A stretch of 64,000 nt of DNA from an uncultured Desulfobacterales bacterium (GCA_938048455.1 CALIUY010000012.1:1-64000); one strand, 5' to 3'; positions 26,682 through 36,605 are shown, counted from the stretch's first letter. The notes: generated by a model from the sequence alone, not told the origin. Made by a program: numbers and translations.

Positions 26682-27482
26682 CTACCCGGAGAGGAGCCCC
26701 CAGGCCATCCGGGTGGCGACGAGGATCAGGAAGGCGGCGAAGATCCGCTTCAGCCGCGAGACCGGAAGGCGGTGCGCGAGCCGGGCGCCGAGCGGCGCGG
26801 TGAGCATGCTGAAGAAGGCGATCCCCGCCAGGGCGGGCAGGTGGAGGAAGCCCAGGTTCCCGGAAGGCAGGGTGGCGATTCCCCAGCCGTTCACGATGTA
26901 GCCCAGGGTGCCGGCGACCGCGATCGGAAAGCCGATGGCGGCGGAGGTGCCGATCGCCTGGTGCAGGGGAATGTTGCACCAGGCGAGAAAGGGGACCGAG
27001 AGCGATCCGCCCCCGATTCCGACCAGGCTGGAGACGATCCCGATGATCCCCCCGGCGGCGAACATTCCGGCCGTGCCCGGAAGCTCGCGGGTCGGCTTGG
27101 GCTTGTAGTTGGCGAGCATCTGGAGGGCGACATAGTAGAGAAAGCAGACGAAGAAGACCTTGAGCGCCGGGGTCGAAAGCCAGGCGGCGATCCAGGTGCC
27201 GCCGAAGGTGCCGGTGAGAATCCCCGGGCTGATGCGGAGGACGACCGGCCAGCGTACGGCCCCGCGGCGGTGGTGGGCGCGGAAGCTCGAGATCGAGGTG
27301 AAGACGATGCTGCCGAGCGAGGTGGCGAGCGCCATCTGCATGATGTGCGGGGAGGCGAACCCCTGGGCGCTGAAGTGAAAGACAAGCATGGGCACGATCA
27401 CGATGCCGCCGCCCACGCCGAGCAGCCCGGCGAGGATGCCGGCGGCGACGCCGAAGACCGGATAGAGCAACCAGAGCACCAT
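26682..27482 (-). CDS. TauE/SafE-family anion exporter
   Basis: 266 residues with about eight membrane helices in two repeats. The first has GILAGLLGVGGGIVIVPMLVF near residue 14, the second has GIVSSLVGIGGGSLSVPFLAWCNIP near 148; the twin GxGGGxxxxP motifs define the DUF81/TauE family. Members export sulfite, sulfoacetate or other small anions. Sulfite export would fit a sulfonate-degrading cell, but the gene is 9 kb from the nearest desulfonation gene, so this is only a suggestion. Confidence 0.85.
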   Translation of the reverse strand: MVLWLLYPVFGVAAGILAGLLGVGGGIVIVPMLVFHFSAQGFASPHIMQMALATSLGSIVFTSISSFRAHHRRGAVRWPVVLRISPGILTGTFGGTWIAAWLSTPALKVFFVCFLYYVALQMLANYKPKPTRELPGTAGMFAAGGIIGIVSSLVGIGGGSLSVPFLAWCNIPLHQAIGTSAAIGFPIAVAGTLGYIVNGWGIATLPSGNLGFLHLPALAGIAFFSMLTAPLGARLAHRLPVSRLKRIFAAFLILVATRMAWGLLSG

Positions 27483-27686
27483 ACGCAGGGACCTTCCTTC
27501 GAATCGTCGAAGCGAGCGGGGAGTATAAATCCGATTCTCCCGGCGGGAAAGGATCTTTAAGGAAAGCTTCGGCCTTGATCCCCCTGCAACCGTCTGTTAA
27601 GCAGCTTCATCCTCCGCGGTGCCGGCGGCCTTCCGGGGCGTGGGCATCGGCGGGGGGAGGGCGTTTTTTCGGGAGGCGGGGCAGGC

Positions 27687-29261
27687 ATGCGGATCGTCAT
27701 GGCCGCGGCCGAAAACGCCGCGCTTCGCGGCGGGAAGGTAGGGGGGCTGGCCGACGCCGTGGCGGGCGCCGCCGGCGGACTGACGCGTTGCGGCTGCCGG
27801 GTGACGATCGTCACCCCCGCCTACGGCGTTCTTCACCGGCTCAACCCCTCCCGACCGTTGGCCGAGGTCGCCTTTCCGTTCGGCGGGGGGGAGGAACGCT
27901 CATCGATCCACGAGGTTTCCCCCCCGGGGGATGACGGGGGGGGCGTGCGGCACCTCGTCATCGACCACCCGGCGTTTTCCGGGGGTGCCGTGGGTGGCCA
28001 AATCTACCACCCCGACCCGCCGCACACCCCCTTCGCGACCGACGCCACCCGTTTCGCCCGGTTCGCCGCGGCCTTTTGCCACGCCGGAGAAGCCGGAATC
28101 TGGGGCTCCGCCGAGCTTCTGCATCTCCACGACTGGCACTGCGGTTTCGTTTTTCTGCTCCGGCGTTACGATCCGGCGCTGCGGCGGCTTGCGCGCCTGC
28201 GCGCCGTTTTTTCCATCCACAACCTTGCGCTTCAGGGGATCCGGCCTATTGCCGGCCACCCTTCTTCGCTTGCGGCATGGTATCCGCAGCTTTCTTTCCC
28301 GCAACCGGAGATCGCCGATCCCCGTTGGCCCCACTGCGTGAATCCCATGGCCGCGGGCATCCGGCTTGCGGAGGCCGTGCATACGGTATCCCCGAGCTAC
28401 GCCCGGGAGATCCTGCGGCCGAGCGACCCGCCGCGGTTCTACGGAGGAGAGGGTCTCGAGGCCGACCTGCAGGCGGCCGCCGCCGCGGGCCGATTGCACG
28501 GCGTCCTGAACGGTTGGCCCGAAGAAGAACCCGGGGGATCGATTCCTCCCTCCCCGGCGGAGCTCGGCGGGGGACTCCGAGAGATCCTCCGCGGCTGGAT
28601 CGGCTCCGGCGGCCCCGATTCCGGGGTGCACTTCGTCGCCCACGGCCGTCTGGAGGAGCTCTCCCGCCGGGAAGCGCGGCCGCGGCCGCTTTTGACCGCC
28701 GTGACGCGGGCGGTCGCCCAGAAACTCTTTCTCCTGCGGGCCCCGGCGGAAGACGGCCGACCGGCCCTCGAGCACGTACTCGATTTTCTTGAGCCGGAGG
28801 GAAGATTTCTTCTCCTTGCGGCGGGGGATCCGGACTACGAGGGTTTTCTGGCGACGACGGCGGCGCGCCGCCGGGGGTTGATCTTTCTGAACGGGTATGA
28901 CGAGGAGGCGGCCCGGCTCCTCTACCGGGCGGGGGATCTTTTCCTCATGCCGAGCTCCTACGAGCCTTGCGGGATCAGTCCGATGCGGGCCATGGCCGCC
29001 GGCCAGCCCTGCCTCGTGCATCTGGTCGGCGGACTCCAAGACACCGTCCGGCCTGGGGAAAACGGCTTCGGCTTCGCCGGGGAGACGGTCGCCGGCCAGG
29101 TGCAGGGGTTGCTGTCCGCTTGTCGTGCGGCGCTCGAACTGCTGCGCCGTCAGCCTCGCGCCTGGGAGGCCATCCGTCGACGGGCGGCCGAAACGCGCTT
29201 TTCCTGGGAGGAAGCGGCCCGCGCCTACCTGGAGCGGCTCTACCGGCCGCGCTCCGCCTGA
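27687..29261 (+). CDS. glgA: Glycogen/starch synthase, GT5 family
   Basis: 524 residues with GT-B fold. The ADP-glucose-binding motif is GGKVGGLADAV (residues 14-24), then LLHLHDWHCGFVF near 143, FSIHNLALQG near 172, AVHTVSPSYAREI near 232 and the retaining-GT motif MPSSYEPCGISPMRAMAAGQP near 425. GlgA extends alpha-1,4-glucan from ADP-glucose. It is somewhat divergent: the region around the usual GNDWFG helix is rearranged and the catalytic motif reads YEPCGISP instead of FEPCGLTQ. No other glycogen gene is adjacent. Overlaps the next convergent gene by 22 bp. Confidence 0.83.
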   Translation: MRIVMAAAENAALRGGKVGGLADAVAGAAGGLTRCGCRVTIVTPAYGVLHRLNPSRPLAEVAFPFGGGEERSSIHEVSPPGDDGGGVRHLVIDHPAFSGGAVGGQIYHPDPPHTPFATDATRFARFAAAFCHAGEAGIWGSAELLHLHDWHCGFVFLLRRYDPALRRLARLRAVFSIHNLALQGIRPIAGHPSSLAAWYPQLSFPQPEIADPRWPHCVNPMAAGIRLAEAVHTVSPSYAREILRPSDPPRFYGGEGLEADLQAAAAAGRLHGVLNGWPEEEPGGSIPPSPAELGGGLREILRGWIGSGGPDSGVHFVAHGRLEELSRREARPRPLLTAVTRAVAQKLFLLRAPAEDGRPALEHVLDFLEPEGRFLLLAAGDPDYEGFLATTAARRRGLIFLNGYDEEAARLLYRAGDLFLMPSSYEPCGISPMRAMAAGQPCLVHLVGGLQDTVRPGENGFGFAGETVAGQVQGLLSACRAALELLRRQPRAWEAIRRRAAETRFSWEEAARAYLERLYRPRSA

Positions 29262-30025
29262 GGCGTCCTTTTCGCGGCCGCCGCCTGCACGAGCGCGCGG
29301 AAGAGCTTGAGCGAAAAAGGGTCTTCGCGGAAGCTTCCCTCGGGGTGCCACTGGACCCCGAGCACGAAGGGTTTGCCGGGATGCTCGAGCGCCTCGATCA
29401 CTCCGTCGCGGGCCCGCGCGACGGGGTGCAGCCCCGGCGCCGCCTCCCGGACCGCCTGGTGGTGTTTCCCGTTCACCCGGATTTCGCGTTTTCCCAGGAT
29501 GCGGGCGAGCAGGCTTCCCCGCTCGATCTGCACCGTGTGCGTGAGAACGGACTTGTCGGCTCGGGGCGCGTGGCAAATCGCCTGCGGCAGCTGGGTGGCG
29601 ATGTCCTGGTAGAGGCTTCCCCCCATGGCGACATTCAGCACCTGGACCCCGCGGCAGATCCCGAGCAGCGGCATCCCGTGTTCCACGGCGAGCCGGGCGA
29701 GCGGGATCTCCATGCGGTCGAGGGCCTCGTCGACCTCGCCCAGCCCGGCGGCGGGTTCCTCGCCGTAACGGCCCGGGTGCACATCGGGCCCGCCGCTCAG
29801 GATCAGTCCCTCGAGCCCGGCGAGAATCCGCTTGAGACTCCGGGGGCTCTGCGGCGTGGGAATCAGCACGGGCGCTCCGCCCGCCTGGAGCACCGCGTGG
29901 CTGTAATCGGAGAAGGTGTAATCCAGGAAGTGGCCCAGCGAATAGGCGCCCCAGGCCCCGCCGGTCAGCCGGGAGCAGCTGATGCCGATCAGCGGCGGGG
30001 CGAGGGCGCTTTCTTTGGCGCGCAT
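29240..30025 (-). CDS. Class-I glutamine amidotransferase-like hydrolase (PuuD/peptidase C26 family)
   Basis: 261 residues. LIGISCSRLTGG near 12, GLILSGGPDVHPGRYGEEP near 73, nucleophilic Cys in LLGICRGVQVLNVAMGGSLYQDI near 117-139 and the His-Glu pair in LGVQWHPEGSF near 222. These are the hallmarks of gamma-glutamyl-gamma-aminobutyrate hydrolase-like C26 peptidases. Located 11 bp after iadA as the last gene of the dpp operon, so it probably hydrolyses a gamma-glutamyl or related isopeptide brought in by the transporter. The exact substrate is inferred. Confidence 0.85.
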   Translation of the reverse strand: MRAKESALAPPLIGISCSRLTGGAWGAYSLGHFLDYTFSDYSHAVLQAGGAPVLIPTPQSPRSLKRILAGLEGLILSGGPDVHPGRYGEEPAAGLGEVDEALDRMEIPLARLAVEHGMPLLGICRGVQVLNVAMGGSLYQDIATQLPQAICHAPRADKSVLTHTVQIERGSLLARILGKREIRVNGKHHQAVREAAPGLHPVARARDGVIEALEHPGKPFVLGVQWHPEGSFREDPFSLKLFRALVQAAAAKRTPQAERGR

Positions 30026-30036
30026 CGTTTCCTCCC

Positions 30037-31218
30037 TCAGGGCTCGAACGTCCCTTTCACCAGCACTTTGCCGCGGTCCACCATGCGCCTTCCCCGGGCG
30101 AAGACGGCGACGATCTCCAGCCTGCGGTCCAGCAGGAGAAGATCGGCGTCTTTCCCCGGAGCGAGGCTCCCCTTGCGGTCAAAGAGCCCCGCACGCCGCG
30201 CGGGGTTCGCGGTCACCAGCCGGAGCGCCTGATCCAGGGGGAGGCCCTCCCGGACGAGCCGGCGCCAGTCCTCGGTGAGGCTTTCGATCTCGCCCACGGC
30301 GAGCCGCACGAGGCGGCCTTGGGTGTCGAAGACCGGCATCGAGCCGTTCGAGTCCGAGCTCAGGCTGATCTGATCGAGCGGCACTCCGGCGGCGAGCGCC
30401 TGCCCCACCGCTTCGGCGACCGTAGGGCGGAAGCGGAGGTTCCGGCCGCGGGCGGTAAGGTCGATGAACCCCCCCTCACGGGCGAAGGCGATCGCCTCCT
30501 CGAGCAGGGCCGGCGTGCGGTTGAGGTGGGTGGGCAGAAACTGCCCGACGGGGATCTCGGTCTCCCGCAGCAGGCGCCGCAGCGGCTCGAGCCCCCGCGG
30601 CCCGGCGCCGACATGGAGGTGAACCAGCCCCGCCTTCCCCCCCAGCATGCCTCCCACGCGGGCCTCGGCCGCCAGGCGGCAGAGATCCTCGAAGCTCGGC
30701 TGGGAGGAGCGGTGGTCGGAGATGGCGATTTTGACCCCGATCACCGCGGGCAGGAGGGCGAGGTCCTTGCGCAGGCTGCCGGTGATCGTCGCAGGCGGAA
30801 GCTGGTAGGACCCGCTGCAGAGGAAGGCCGAGATCCCCTCGGCGGCAAGCTGCAGGGCCTTGGCGAGCAGGCTCTCGGGCCGGCGCGTGACATCGTCGGT
30901 TCCCAGCAGCCCGATCACGGTGGTCACCCCCGCGCGGGTGATCCGCGAGAGGGTGATCTCGGGGGCGCGGCTTGCCGGACCCGCCTCGCCACCCCCGCCC
31001 AAAAGATGGACGTGGAGGTCGATGAAACCGGGCACGGCGAGTTTCCCCTCGGCCGGAAGGCGCAGGACGTCGAAATCCCGCGGGAGATCGATCTTCGGCG
31101 CGATGCGCGCGATTTTTTCGCCGGCGAGCAGGATGTCGTTTCGACCGCGAGGCTCTGGAGCGAAGACCTCGGCACCGCGGATCAGGGTGAAGAAGGGGGT
31201 GGGAGCGCTCGGTTTCAT
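30037..31218 (-). CDS. iadA: Isoaspartyl dipeptidase IadA
   Basis: 393 residues, amidohydrolase superfamily. The metal motif is PGFIDLHVHLLGGGGEAG (about 63-80), followed by LLGTDDVTRRPESLLAKA near 104, SGSYQLPPATITGS near 135, HLHVGAG near 200, FLPTHLNRTP near 228 and LSSDSNGSMPVFD near 288, as in IadA. It cleaves beta-aspartyl dipeptides derived from damaged proteins. It lies 45 bp after dppF in the peptide transporter operon, which would deliver these dipeptides. Confidence 0.92.
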   Translation of the reverse strand: MKPSAPTPFFTLIRGAEVFAPEPRGRNDILLAGEKIARIAPKIDLPRDFDVLRLPAEGKLAVPGFIDLHVHLLGGGGEAGPASRAPEITLSRITRAGVTTVIGLLGTDDVTRRPESLLAKALQLAAEGISAFLCSGSYQLPPATITGSLRKDLALLPAVIGVKIAISDHRSSQPSFEDLCRLAAEARVGGMLGGKAGLVHLHVGAGPRGLEPLRRLLRETEIPVGQFLPTHLNRTPALLEEAIAFAREGGFIDLTARGRNLRFRPTVAEAVGQALAAGVPLDQISLSSDSNGSMPVFDTQGRLVRLAVGEIESLTEDWRRLVREGLPLDQALRLVTANPARRAGLFDRKGSLAPGKDADLLLLDRRLEIVAVFARGRRMVDRGKVLVKGTFEP

Positions 31219-31263
31219 GGCCAGACCTCGTTTCGGGGGCGGAGCCGCCGCATCCGGACCGGC

Positions 31264-32226
31264 TCAGTAAAGGTGGCAGGCGACCTGCCGGCCGTCGGCC
31301 AGCTGCCGGAAGGCGGGTTCCTCGCTTCGGCACTCCGGCATCGTCCGGGGGCAACGGGTGTGGAAGCGGCAGCCGGCCGGCGGGTTCACGGGGCTCGGCA
31401 CGTCGCCTTCGAGGATGGGGCCGGTTTCCCGCCGCCGGGGGTCGGTTTTCGGAACCGCAGCGAGCAGCGCTTGAGTGTAAGGATGCGCCGGTTGTTCGAA
31501 GAGAGCGCGCTTTTCGGCGAGCTCGACGATTTTTCCGAGATACATCACGGCCACACGGTCGCTGATGTGGCGGATCACGCCGATGTTGTGCGAGATGAAG
31601 AGGTAGGTCAGCCCGAAGCGCTGCTGCAGGTCGCGCAGGAGGTTCAGGATCTGGGCCTGCACGGAGACGTCGAGCGCCGAGGTGGGCTCGTCGGCCACGA
31701 TCAGCCGCGGCCGGGTGGCGATCGCCCGCGCGATGCCGATCCGCTGGCGCTGGCCGCCCGAGAATTCGTGCGGGTAACGGCCGAGCTGGTCCCGCCGCAG
31801 GCCGACCGCTTCGAGCAGCTCGGCGACCCGGTCGTCGCGCTCGGCGCGGCGGGCGATGCCGTGGATCTCCATCGGCCGGCCCACGATCTCGGCGACCGTC
31901 ATCCTCGGATTGAGGGAGGCGAAAGGGTCCTGAAAGATGATCTGGAATGAGCGCCGGCGGGCGAGCAGCGCCTTGCGGTCGAGGCGCCCGAGATCTTCCC
32001 CCTCGAAGCGGACCTCGCCCGCCGTGGGCTCGATCAGCCGGAGCACGAGCCTGCCGGCCGTCGTCTTGCCGCAGCCGGATTCGCCCACGAGACCGAGCGT
32101 CTCGCCGGCACCGACGGCGAAATCGATCCCGTCCACGGCGCGGACGAAGACCTTGCGGCCGGCCAGGCCGCGCGTCACCGCAAAGTGCTTCACCAGGCCG
32201 CGGGCCTCGAGCAGAGGCGCCGTCAT
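31264..32226 (-). CDS. dppF: Dipeptide/oligopeptide ABC transporter ATPase DppF/OppF type
   Basis: 320 residues from an ATG that overlaps the dppD stop. Walker [14 protein letters not shown] near 49, [13 protein letters not shown] typical of the OppF class, signature [14 protein letters not shown], Walker [13 protein letters not shown] and the C-terminal oligo-dipeptide domain with cysteine motif [13 protein letters not shown] near 285, probably binding a 4Fe-4S cluster. It works with DppD on the inner side of the membrane. The frame is open further upstream but this start is clearly the family one. Confidence 0.92.
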   Translation of the reverse strand: MTAPLLEARGLVKHFAVTRGLAGRKVFVRAVDGIDFAVGAGETLGLVGESGCGKTTAGRLVLRLIEPTAGEVRFEGEDLGRLDRKALLARRRSFQIIFQDPFASLNPRMTVAEIVGRPMEIHGIARRAERDDRVAELLEAVGLRRDQLGRYPHEFSGGQRQRIGIARAIATRPRLIVADEPTSALDVSVQAQILNLLRDLQQRFGLTYLFISHNIGVIRHISDRVAVMYLGKIVELAEKRALFEQPAHPYTQALLAAVPKTDPRRRETGPILEGDVPSPVNPPAGCRFHTRCPRTMPECRSEEPAFRQLADGRQVACHLY

Positions 32227-33203
32227 GATCCCTCTCCGGATTGCGGGTAGAGGTGACAGGCCACGCGGTGCCCCGGACCGACCCGGCGCATCCCGGGCCG
32301 CTCGCGGTCGCAGGGCGCGAAGCGCCTGCCGCAGCGCGGGTGGAAGGGGCAGCCGGCGGGCGGCCGGGAAAGATCGGGCACCGTGCCGGGGATGACGGCG
32401 AGGGTTTCGCGCTCCTCCTCGACGGGCGGGATCGCCCCCCAGAGCCCCTGGGTGTAGGGGTGGCGCGGGGCCGCGAAGATCTCCAGAACATCCGCCTCCT
32501 CGACGATTCCGCCCGCGTACATCACGGCCACGCGGTCGCACATCTGCGCGACGACCCCGAGGTCGTGGGTGATGAGCAGGATCGCGGTGCCGAACTCGCG
32601 GCGCATCTGCTGGAGAAGCCGCAGGATCTGGGCCTGGATGGTGACGTCGAGTGCGGTCGTGGGCTCGTCGGCGATCAGCAGCGCGGGCCGGCAGGAGAGC
32701 TCCATCGCGATCATCACCCGCTGCCGCATGCCCCCGCTCAGCTGGTGCGGGTAACAGCGGGCGATCTTCTCGGCCTCCGGAATGCGCACGCGGGCGAGCA
32801 TCTCCACGGCGGCGTTCCAAGCCTCCTCGCGGCTCCGCCCTTGGTGCAGCGCGATGACCTCCCGCATCTGGTCGCCCACGCGGAAGACGGGGTTGAGCGA
32901 GGTCATCGGCTCCTGGAAGATCATGGAGATCTCCTTGCCGCGGAAGGAGCGCATCCGCTCGGGGGAAAGCGCGAGCAGATCGGTGTCCCGGAAGCGGATC
33001 GAGCCGGAGACGATTTTCCCCGGCGGAAAGGGAATGAGCCGCAGGATGGAGAGCGCGGTGACCGATTTGCCGCAGCCGGTCTCGCCCACGATTCCGAAGA
33101 CCTCTCCTGCGGCGATGTCGAAAGAGACGCCGTCGAGCGCCCGGATGACCTTTCCGGCCGAAAAGAAGTGGGTCCGCAGGTCGCGCACGGAAAGAAGCGG
33201 CAT
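32223..33203 (-). CDS. dppD: Dipeptide/oligopeptide ABC transporter ATPase DppD/OppD type
   Basis: 326 residues. Walker [18 protein letters not shown] near 38, [19 protein letters not shown] near 92 (OppD class), signature [15 protein letters not shown] near 154, Walker [18 protein letters not shown], and cysteine motif [15 protein letters not shown] near 290. Forms the ATPase pair with DppF. Spaced 7 bp after dppC. Confidence 0.93.
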   Translation of the reverse strand: MPLLSVRDLRTHFFSAGKVIRALDGVSFDIAAGEVFGIVGETGCGKSVTALSILRLIPFPPGKIVSGSIRFRDTDLLALSPERMRSFRGKEISMIFQEPMTSLNPVFRVGDQMREVIALHQGRSREEAWNAAVEMLARVRIPEAEKIARCYPHQLSGGMRQRVMIAMELSCRPALLIADEPTTALDVTIQAQILRLLQQMRREFGTAILLITHDLGVVAQMCDRVAVMYAGGIVEEADVLEIFAAPRHPYTQGLWGAIPPVEEERETLAVIPGTVPDLSRPPAGCPFHPRCGRRFAPCDRERPGMRRVGPGHRVACHLYPQSGEGS

Positions 33204-33210
33204 GGCGCGG

Positions 33211-34071
33211 CTAATCCTTGAGCCGCGGGTCGAGCGAGTCCCGCAGGCCGTCGCCGAAAAGGTTGAACCCCATCACCACGAGCATGATGGCAAGCCCCGG
33301 AAAGGTGGCCACATGCGGGGCGGTGATGAGATAGGGGCGGGCGTTCGAGAGCATCGCCCCCCACTCGGGGTGCGGCGGCTGTACCCCAAGGCCGAGAAAG
33401 CTCAGCCCCGAGGCCGTGAGCAGCACGGTCGCCATGCGCAGCGTCGTCTGGATGATGATCGGAGCCATCGCGTTCGGCAAGAGGTGCCGAAACAGGATGC
33501 TGGCGTCGCCCTCCCCGGCCGCGCGCGCGGCCTCGACGAACTCCTTTTCCTTGAGGCTCAGGATCGAGCCGCGCACGATGCGCGCAAACTGCGGGATGGA
33601 GTAGATTCCCGCCGCAAGCATCAGGTTGAGCAGCCCCGGACCCAGGACGGCGATGATCGAAATGGCGAGGAAAATGCCGGGAAAGGCGAGCAGGATGTCC
33701 ATCGCCCGCATGATCCCGTGGTCCGCCCAGCCGCCGTAGTATCCTCCCAGAAGCCCAAGGAGGCATCCGGCGACGAGCGCGATGAGGACGGCGACGAGCT
33801 GGATCTGCAGCGAGACGCGCGCGCCGTGGAGGATGCGGCTGAAGATGTCGCGGCCGAGTTCGTCGGTTCCCAGCCAGTGCTCGGCCGAGGGCGGCTCGAG
33901 CCGTCGGCCGAGATCGCCGGCGTCGGGAGCGTAGGGGGCGATCCCGGGGGCGAAGAGGGCGGTGAAAACGAACACGGCCACGATCGCGCCGCCCGCGAGC
34001 GCGGCGCGGTTGCGCTTCAGGCGCCGCCAGACCTCGGCCGCCTGGCTCGTCCGGACAAGGGGCTCACTCAT
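33211..34071 (-). CDS. dppC: Dipeptide/oligopeptide ABC transporter permease DppC type
   Basis: 286 residues with about six helices. N-terminal OppC_N segment (WRRLKRNRAALAGGAIVAVFVF), then HWLGTDELGRDIFSRILHGARVSL near 65 (DppC signature) and the ATPase-contact loop EAARAAGEGDASILFRHLLPNAM near 185. Overlaps dppB by 8 bp. Forms the pore with DppB. Confidence 0.93.
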   Translation of the reverse strand: MSEPLVRTSQAAEVWRRLKRNRAALAGGAIVAVFVFTALFAPGIAPYAPDAGDLGRRLEPPSAEHWLGTDELGRDIFSRILHGARVSLQIQLVAVLIALVAGCLLGLLGGYYGGWADHGIMRAMDILLAFPGIFLAISIIAVLGPGLLNLMLAAGIYSIPQFARIVRGSILSLKEKEFVEAARAAGEGDASILFRHLLPNAMAPIIIQTTLRMATVLLTASGLSFLGLGVQPPHPEWGAMLSNARPYLITAPHVATFPGLAIMLVVMGFNLFGDGLRDSLDPRLKD

Positions 34072-34984
34072 AGCGGATCTTCGGGTCGAAGAAGGCGTAG
34101 GCGATGTCGGTCAAGAGGTTCACGAGCACGAAGGTCGTGGCGACCAGCAGCATCGCCCCCTGCACCACCGCATAGTCGCGCTGGAAAATCCCCTCCACCA
34201 TAAGGCGGCCGACCCCGGGGAGCGAGAAGACGGTTTCGGTCAGCACCGCCCCCCCGAGCATGTAGCCGAATTCGAGGCCGAAGACGGTGATCACCGGAAT
34301 CATCGCGTTTTTGAGCGCATGCTTGTAGATCACCACCGTTTCCCGCAGGCCGTTCGCCCGGGCGGTGCGGATGTAGTCCTGGCGGATGACCTCGAGCATC
34401 GAGGCGCGCGTCATGCGGGCGATCACGGCGGCCGAGGCCGCCCCGAGGGCGACCGCCGGCAGAACCAGATGGCGCAGCTCGCCCGAGCCCCCGGCCGGAA
34501 ACCAGCGCAGGTGAACGGAGAAGACGAGCATGAGCAAGAGCCCCAGCCAGAAGATCGGCATGGAGATCCCGAAGAGGGCCCCCACCATGCTCGCGTGGTC
34601 GAAGATCGAGTACTGGCGGGTCGCCGAGACGACGCCGGCGACCAGCCCGATCGCCGCGGCGATCAGGATCGAAAGAAAAGAAAGTTGCACCGTGAAGGAA
34701 AAGCGCTGCAGAAGAAGGTGGATCACCGGCTGCCGGTTGCGGATGGAGATGCCGAAATCGCCCTGCGCGGCGCGGGCGACAAAGCGCAGGTACTGCACAT
34801 GAAGCGGCTGGTCGAAGCCGTATTCCTGGCGCACGGCCTCGATGAACTCGGGATTGGCGTCTTCGCCGGCAAGCAGCACCGCCGGGTCGCCGGGGACGAT
34901 CTGCAAAAGCGAGAAAGAGACGAGCGTCACCCCGAAGAGGACGGGGACGAGCATCGCCAGGCGCTTGAGGATGTAGCGGATCAT
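34064..34984 (-). CDS. dppB: Dipeptide/oligopeptide ABC transporter permease DppB type
   Basis: 306 residues and about six helices. It begins MIRYILKRLAMLVPVLFGVTLVSF, has the DppB N-terminal helix, PGDPAVLLAGEDANPEF near 32 and the coupling motif IRTARANGLRETVVIYKHALKNAMIPV near 200. Follows dppA after an 85-bp gap that contains a strong stem-loop. Confidence 0.93.
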   Translation of the reverse strand: MIRYILKRLAMLVPVLFGVTLVSFSLLQIVPGDPAVLLAGEDANPEFIEAVRQEYGFDQPLHVQYLRFVARAAQGDFGISIRNRQPVIHLLLQRFSFTVQLSFLSILIAAAIGLVAGVVSATRQYSIFDHASMVGALFGISMPIFWLGLLLMLVFSVHLRWFPAGGSGELRHLVLPAVALGAASAAVIARMTRASMLEVIRQDYIRTARANGLRETVVIYKHALKNAMIPVITVFGLEFGYMLGGAVLTETVFSLPGVGRLMVEGIFQRDYAVVQGAMLLVATTFVLVNLLTDIAYAFFDPKIRYE

Positions 34985-35028
34985 GCAGGACCCGGACCTG
35001 CCGCGGCGGGCCGGAGCGGAATCCGGCG

Positions 35029-35058
35029 GGGGCTTCCCGCGGTCGCGCGGAAAGCCCC
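35029..35058 (-). other. Intercistronic stem-loop between dppA and dppB
   Basis: Two 13-nt arms (35029-35041 and 35046-35058) pair with a single mismatch around a 4-nt loop. There is no T-run on the minus-strand side, so it is unlikely to be an intrinsic terminator. Such hairpins after a binding-protein gene commonly protect the upstream mRNA and raise binding-protein levels relative to permeases. Confidence 0.6.
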
Positions 35059-35069
35059 TCCGGCCGGGC

Positions 35070-36605
35070 TCATTTCTCGAGCTGGGTGTGCTGGTCGAAG
35101 TAGGTCAGCTCCAGGGGCGAGTTGATGACCCCTTTGAGCTTCTTCGTGTAGCCGATCGTCTCCTTGGTGACGAGGATCGGAATCTGCGGCACCTCCCGAT
35201 GGAGGATCTCCTGGGCGAGCTTGAGGTACTTGTCGCGCTCGGCCTGGACCGTGGCCTTGGTCAGCTTGTCCACGTAGTCGTCGAATTCCTTGTTCGAGTA
35301 GAAGATGCGGTTGTTGCCTTTGGGCACCCACTGCTCGCTGTGGTAGAGGGGGTAGAGGATCCAGCGGGCCTCGGCCGAGGAGGGCGCCCAGCCCAAAAGA
35401 AAGATTTCGACGTCGGTTTGGTCGACGGGCTTGCGGGTTGCGGCGAGATAGGCCGCCCACTCCATCGTTCCGAGGCTCACCTCGATTCCGGCCTGCTTCC
35501 ACTGCTGCTGCAAGGCCTGGGCCATTTCGTAGTCCTTGGGGTAGCGCCCCATGGGGCTGATGAAGCGGGCTTTCAGGCCGTTCGGGTAGCCCGCCTCGGC
35601 GAGGAGCTTCTTCGCTTTCTCGGGATCGTAGGGGTGGGACGGCAGCGGCACGTGGCCCGTAGTCCGCGGGGCGACGATGTTGCTCGCGACGAGGGCCCGG
35701 CCGCGGTAGAGGTTTCTCACGATCGATTCGCGGTCGGTGGCGAGGTTGAAGGCCTGGCGCACGCGCACGTCGGAGAACGGCTTCTTCTGGCAGTTGAAGC
35801 CGACGTAGAGCACACGCAGGGTCTCGGTCGAGTCGAGCTGGATGCGCGCATCCTTCTCGAGCCGCGGGATGTCCTCGGCGGGCAGCCGGACCGCCAGGTG
35901 CGCATCCCCCGACTGCAGCATCATGACGCGGGCTGCATCCTCTTTCACGGTCTTGACCACGATTTTGTCGAGCTTGGGTTTTCCGCCCCAGTAGGCGTCG
36001 TGGCGCGTGAGCGTCAGGTGGTCGCCGTGCACCCACTCGACGAACTTGAAGGGGCCGGTGCCGACCGGCTTGCGGGCGATGTCTTTGCCGAGCGCCTTGT
36101 GCGCCGTCGGGCTGCCGATCCCCGAGGCGCTGTGGGCGAGGTTGTTCAGGAAGAAGGCGAAGGGGGTCTTCAGATTCATGCGCACCGTGTGGGGATCGAC
36201 CACGGTCACCGATTCCACGAAGGGAGTGTAGAGGGCCGCGCGCGAGGGTTTTTCCGGGCCGAGCATGCGCTCGACGAAGTACTTCACCGCCTCGGCGTTG
36301 AAGGGGGTGCCGTCGTGGAAGTTCACCCCCTTGCGCAGAGAAAAGGTCCAGCTCAACCCGTCGGGGGCCTGTTCCCAGCGTTCGGCGAGACCCGGCACCA
36401 GATTGAGCTTGGCGTCGAACTTGACCAGGTTTTCGTAAATCATGCGGTTGACGGCCTCGGAGGGATTGCTCTCGGCGTTCGGGGGATCGAGGCTGTCGGG
36501 ATCCGCGCCGGCGGCGTAGATGACGGTCTGGGCCGAAGTCTCGCCGGCGCCGAAGGCGAGCAGGGCGGCCAAAAGCAGCGGCAACCACAGCAGAGTTCGT
36601 TTCAT
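35070..36605 (-). CDS. dppA: Peptide ABC transporter periplasmic binding protein DppA/OppA type
   Basis: 511 residues with a signal peptide (MKRTLLWLPLLLAALLAFGAGETSAQ). SBP_bac_5 fold: MIYENLVKFDAKLNLVPGLAERWEQAPDGLSWTFSLRKGVNFHDGTPF near 53-100, then GTGPFKFVEWVHGDHLTLTRHDAYWGG near 180. First gene of the operon dppA-dppB-dppC-dppD-dppF-iadA-hydrolase. Its downstream enzymes suggest a role in importing isoaspartyl or gamma-linked peptides. AGGAGG lies 9 bp before the ATG. Confidence 0.92.
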   Translation of the reverse strand: MKRTLLWLPLLLAALLAFGAGETSAQTVIYAAGADPDSLDPPNAESNPSEAVNRMIYENLVKFDAKLNLVPGLAERWEQAPDGLSWTFSLRKGVNFHDGTPFNAEAVKYFVERMLGPEKPSRAALYTPFVESVTVVDPHTVRMNLKTPFAFFLNNLAHSASGIGSPTAHKALGKDIARKPVGTGPFKFVEWVHGDHLTLTRHDAYWGGKPKLDKIVVKTVKEDAARVMMLQSGDAHLAVRLPAEDIPRLEKDARIQLDSTETLRVLYVGFNCQKKPFSDVRVRQAFNLATDRESIVRNLYRGRALVASNIVAPRTTGHVPLPSHPYDPEKAKKLLAEAGYPNGLKARFISPMGRYPKDYEMAQALQQQWKQAGIEVSLGTMEWAAYLAATRKPVDQTDVEIFLLGWAPSSAEARWILYPLYHSEQWVPKGNNRIFYSNKEFDDYVDKLTKATVQAERDKYLKLAQEILHREVPQIPILVTKETIGYTKKLKGVINSPLELTYFDQHTQLEK

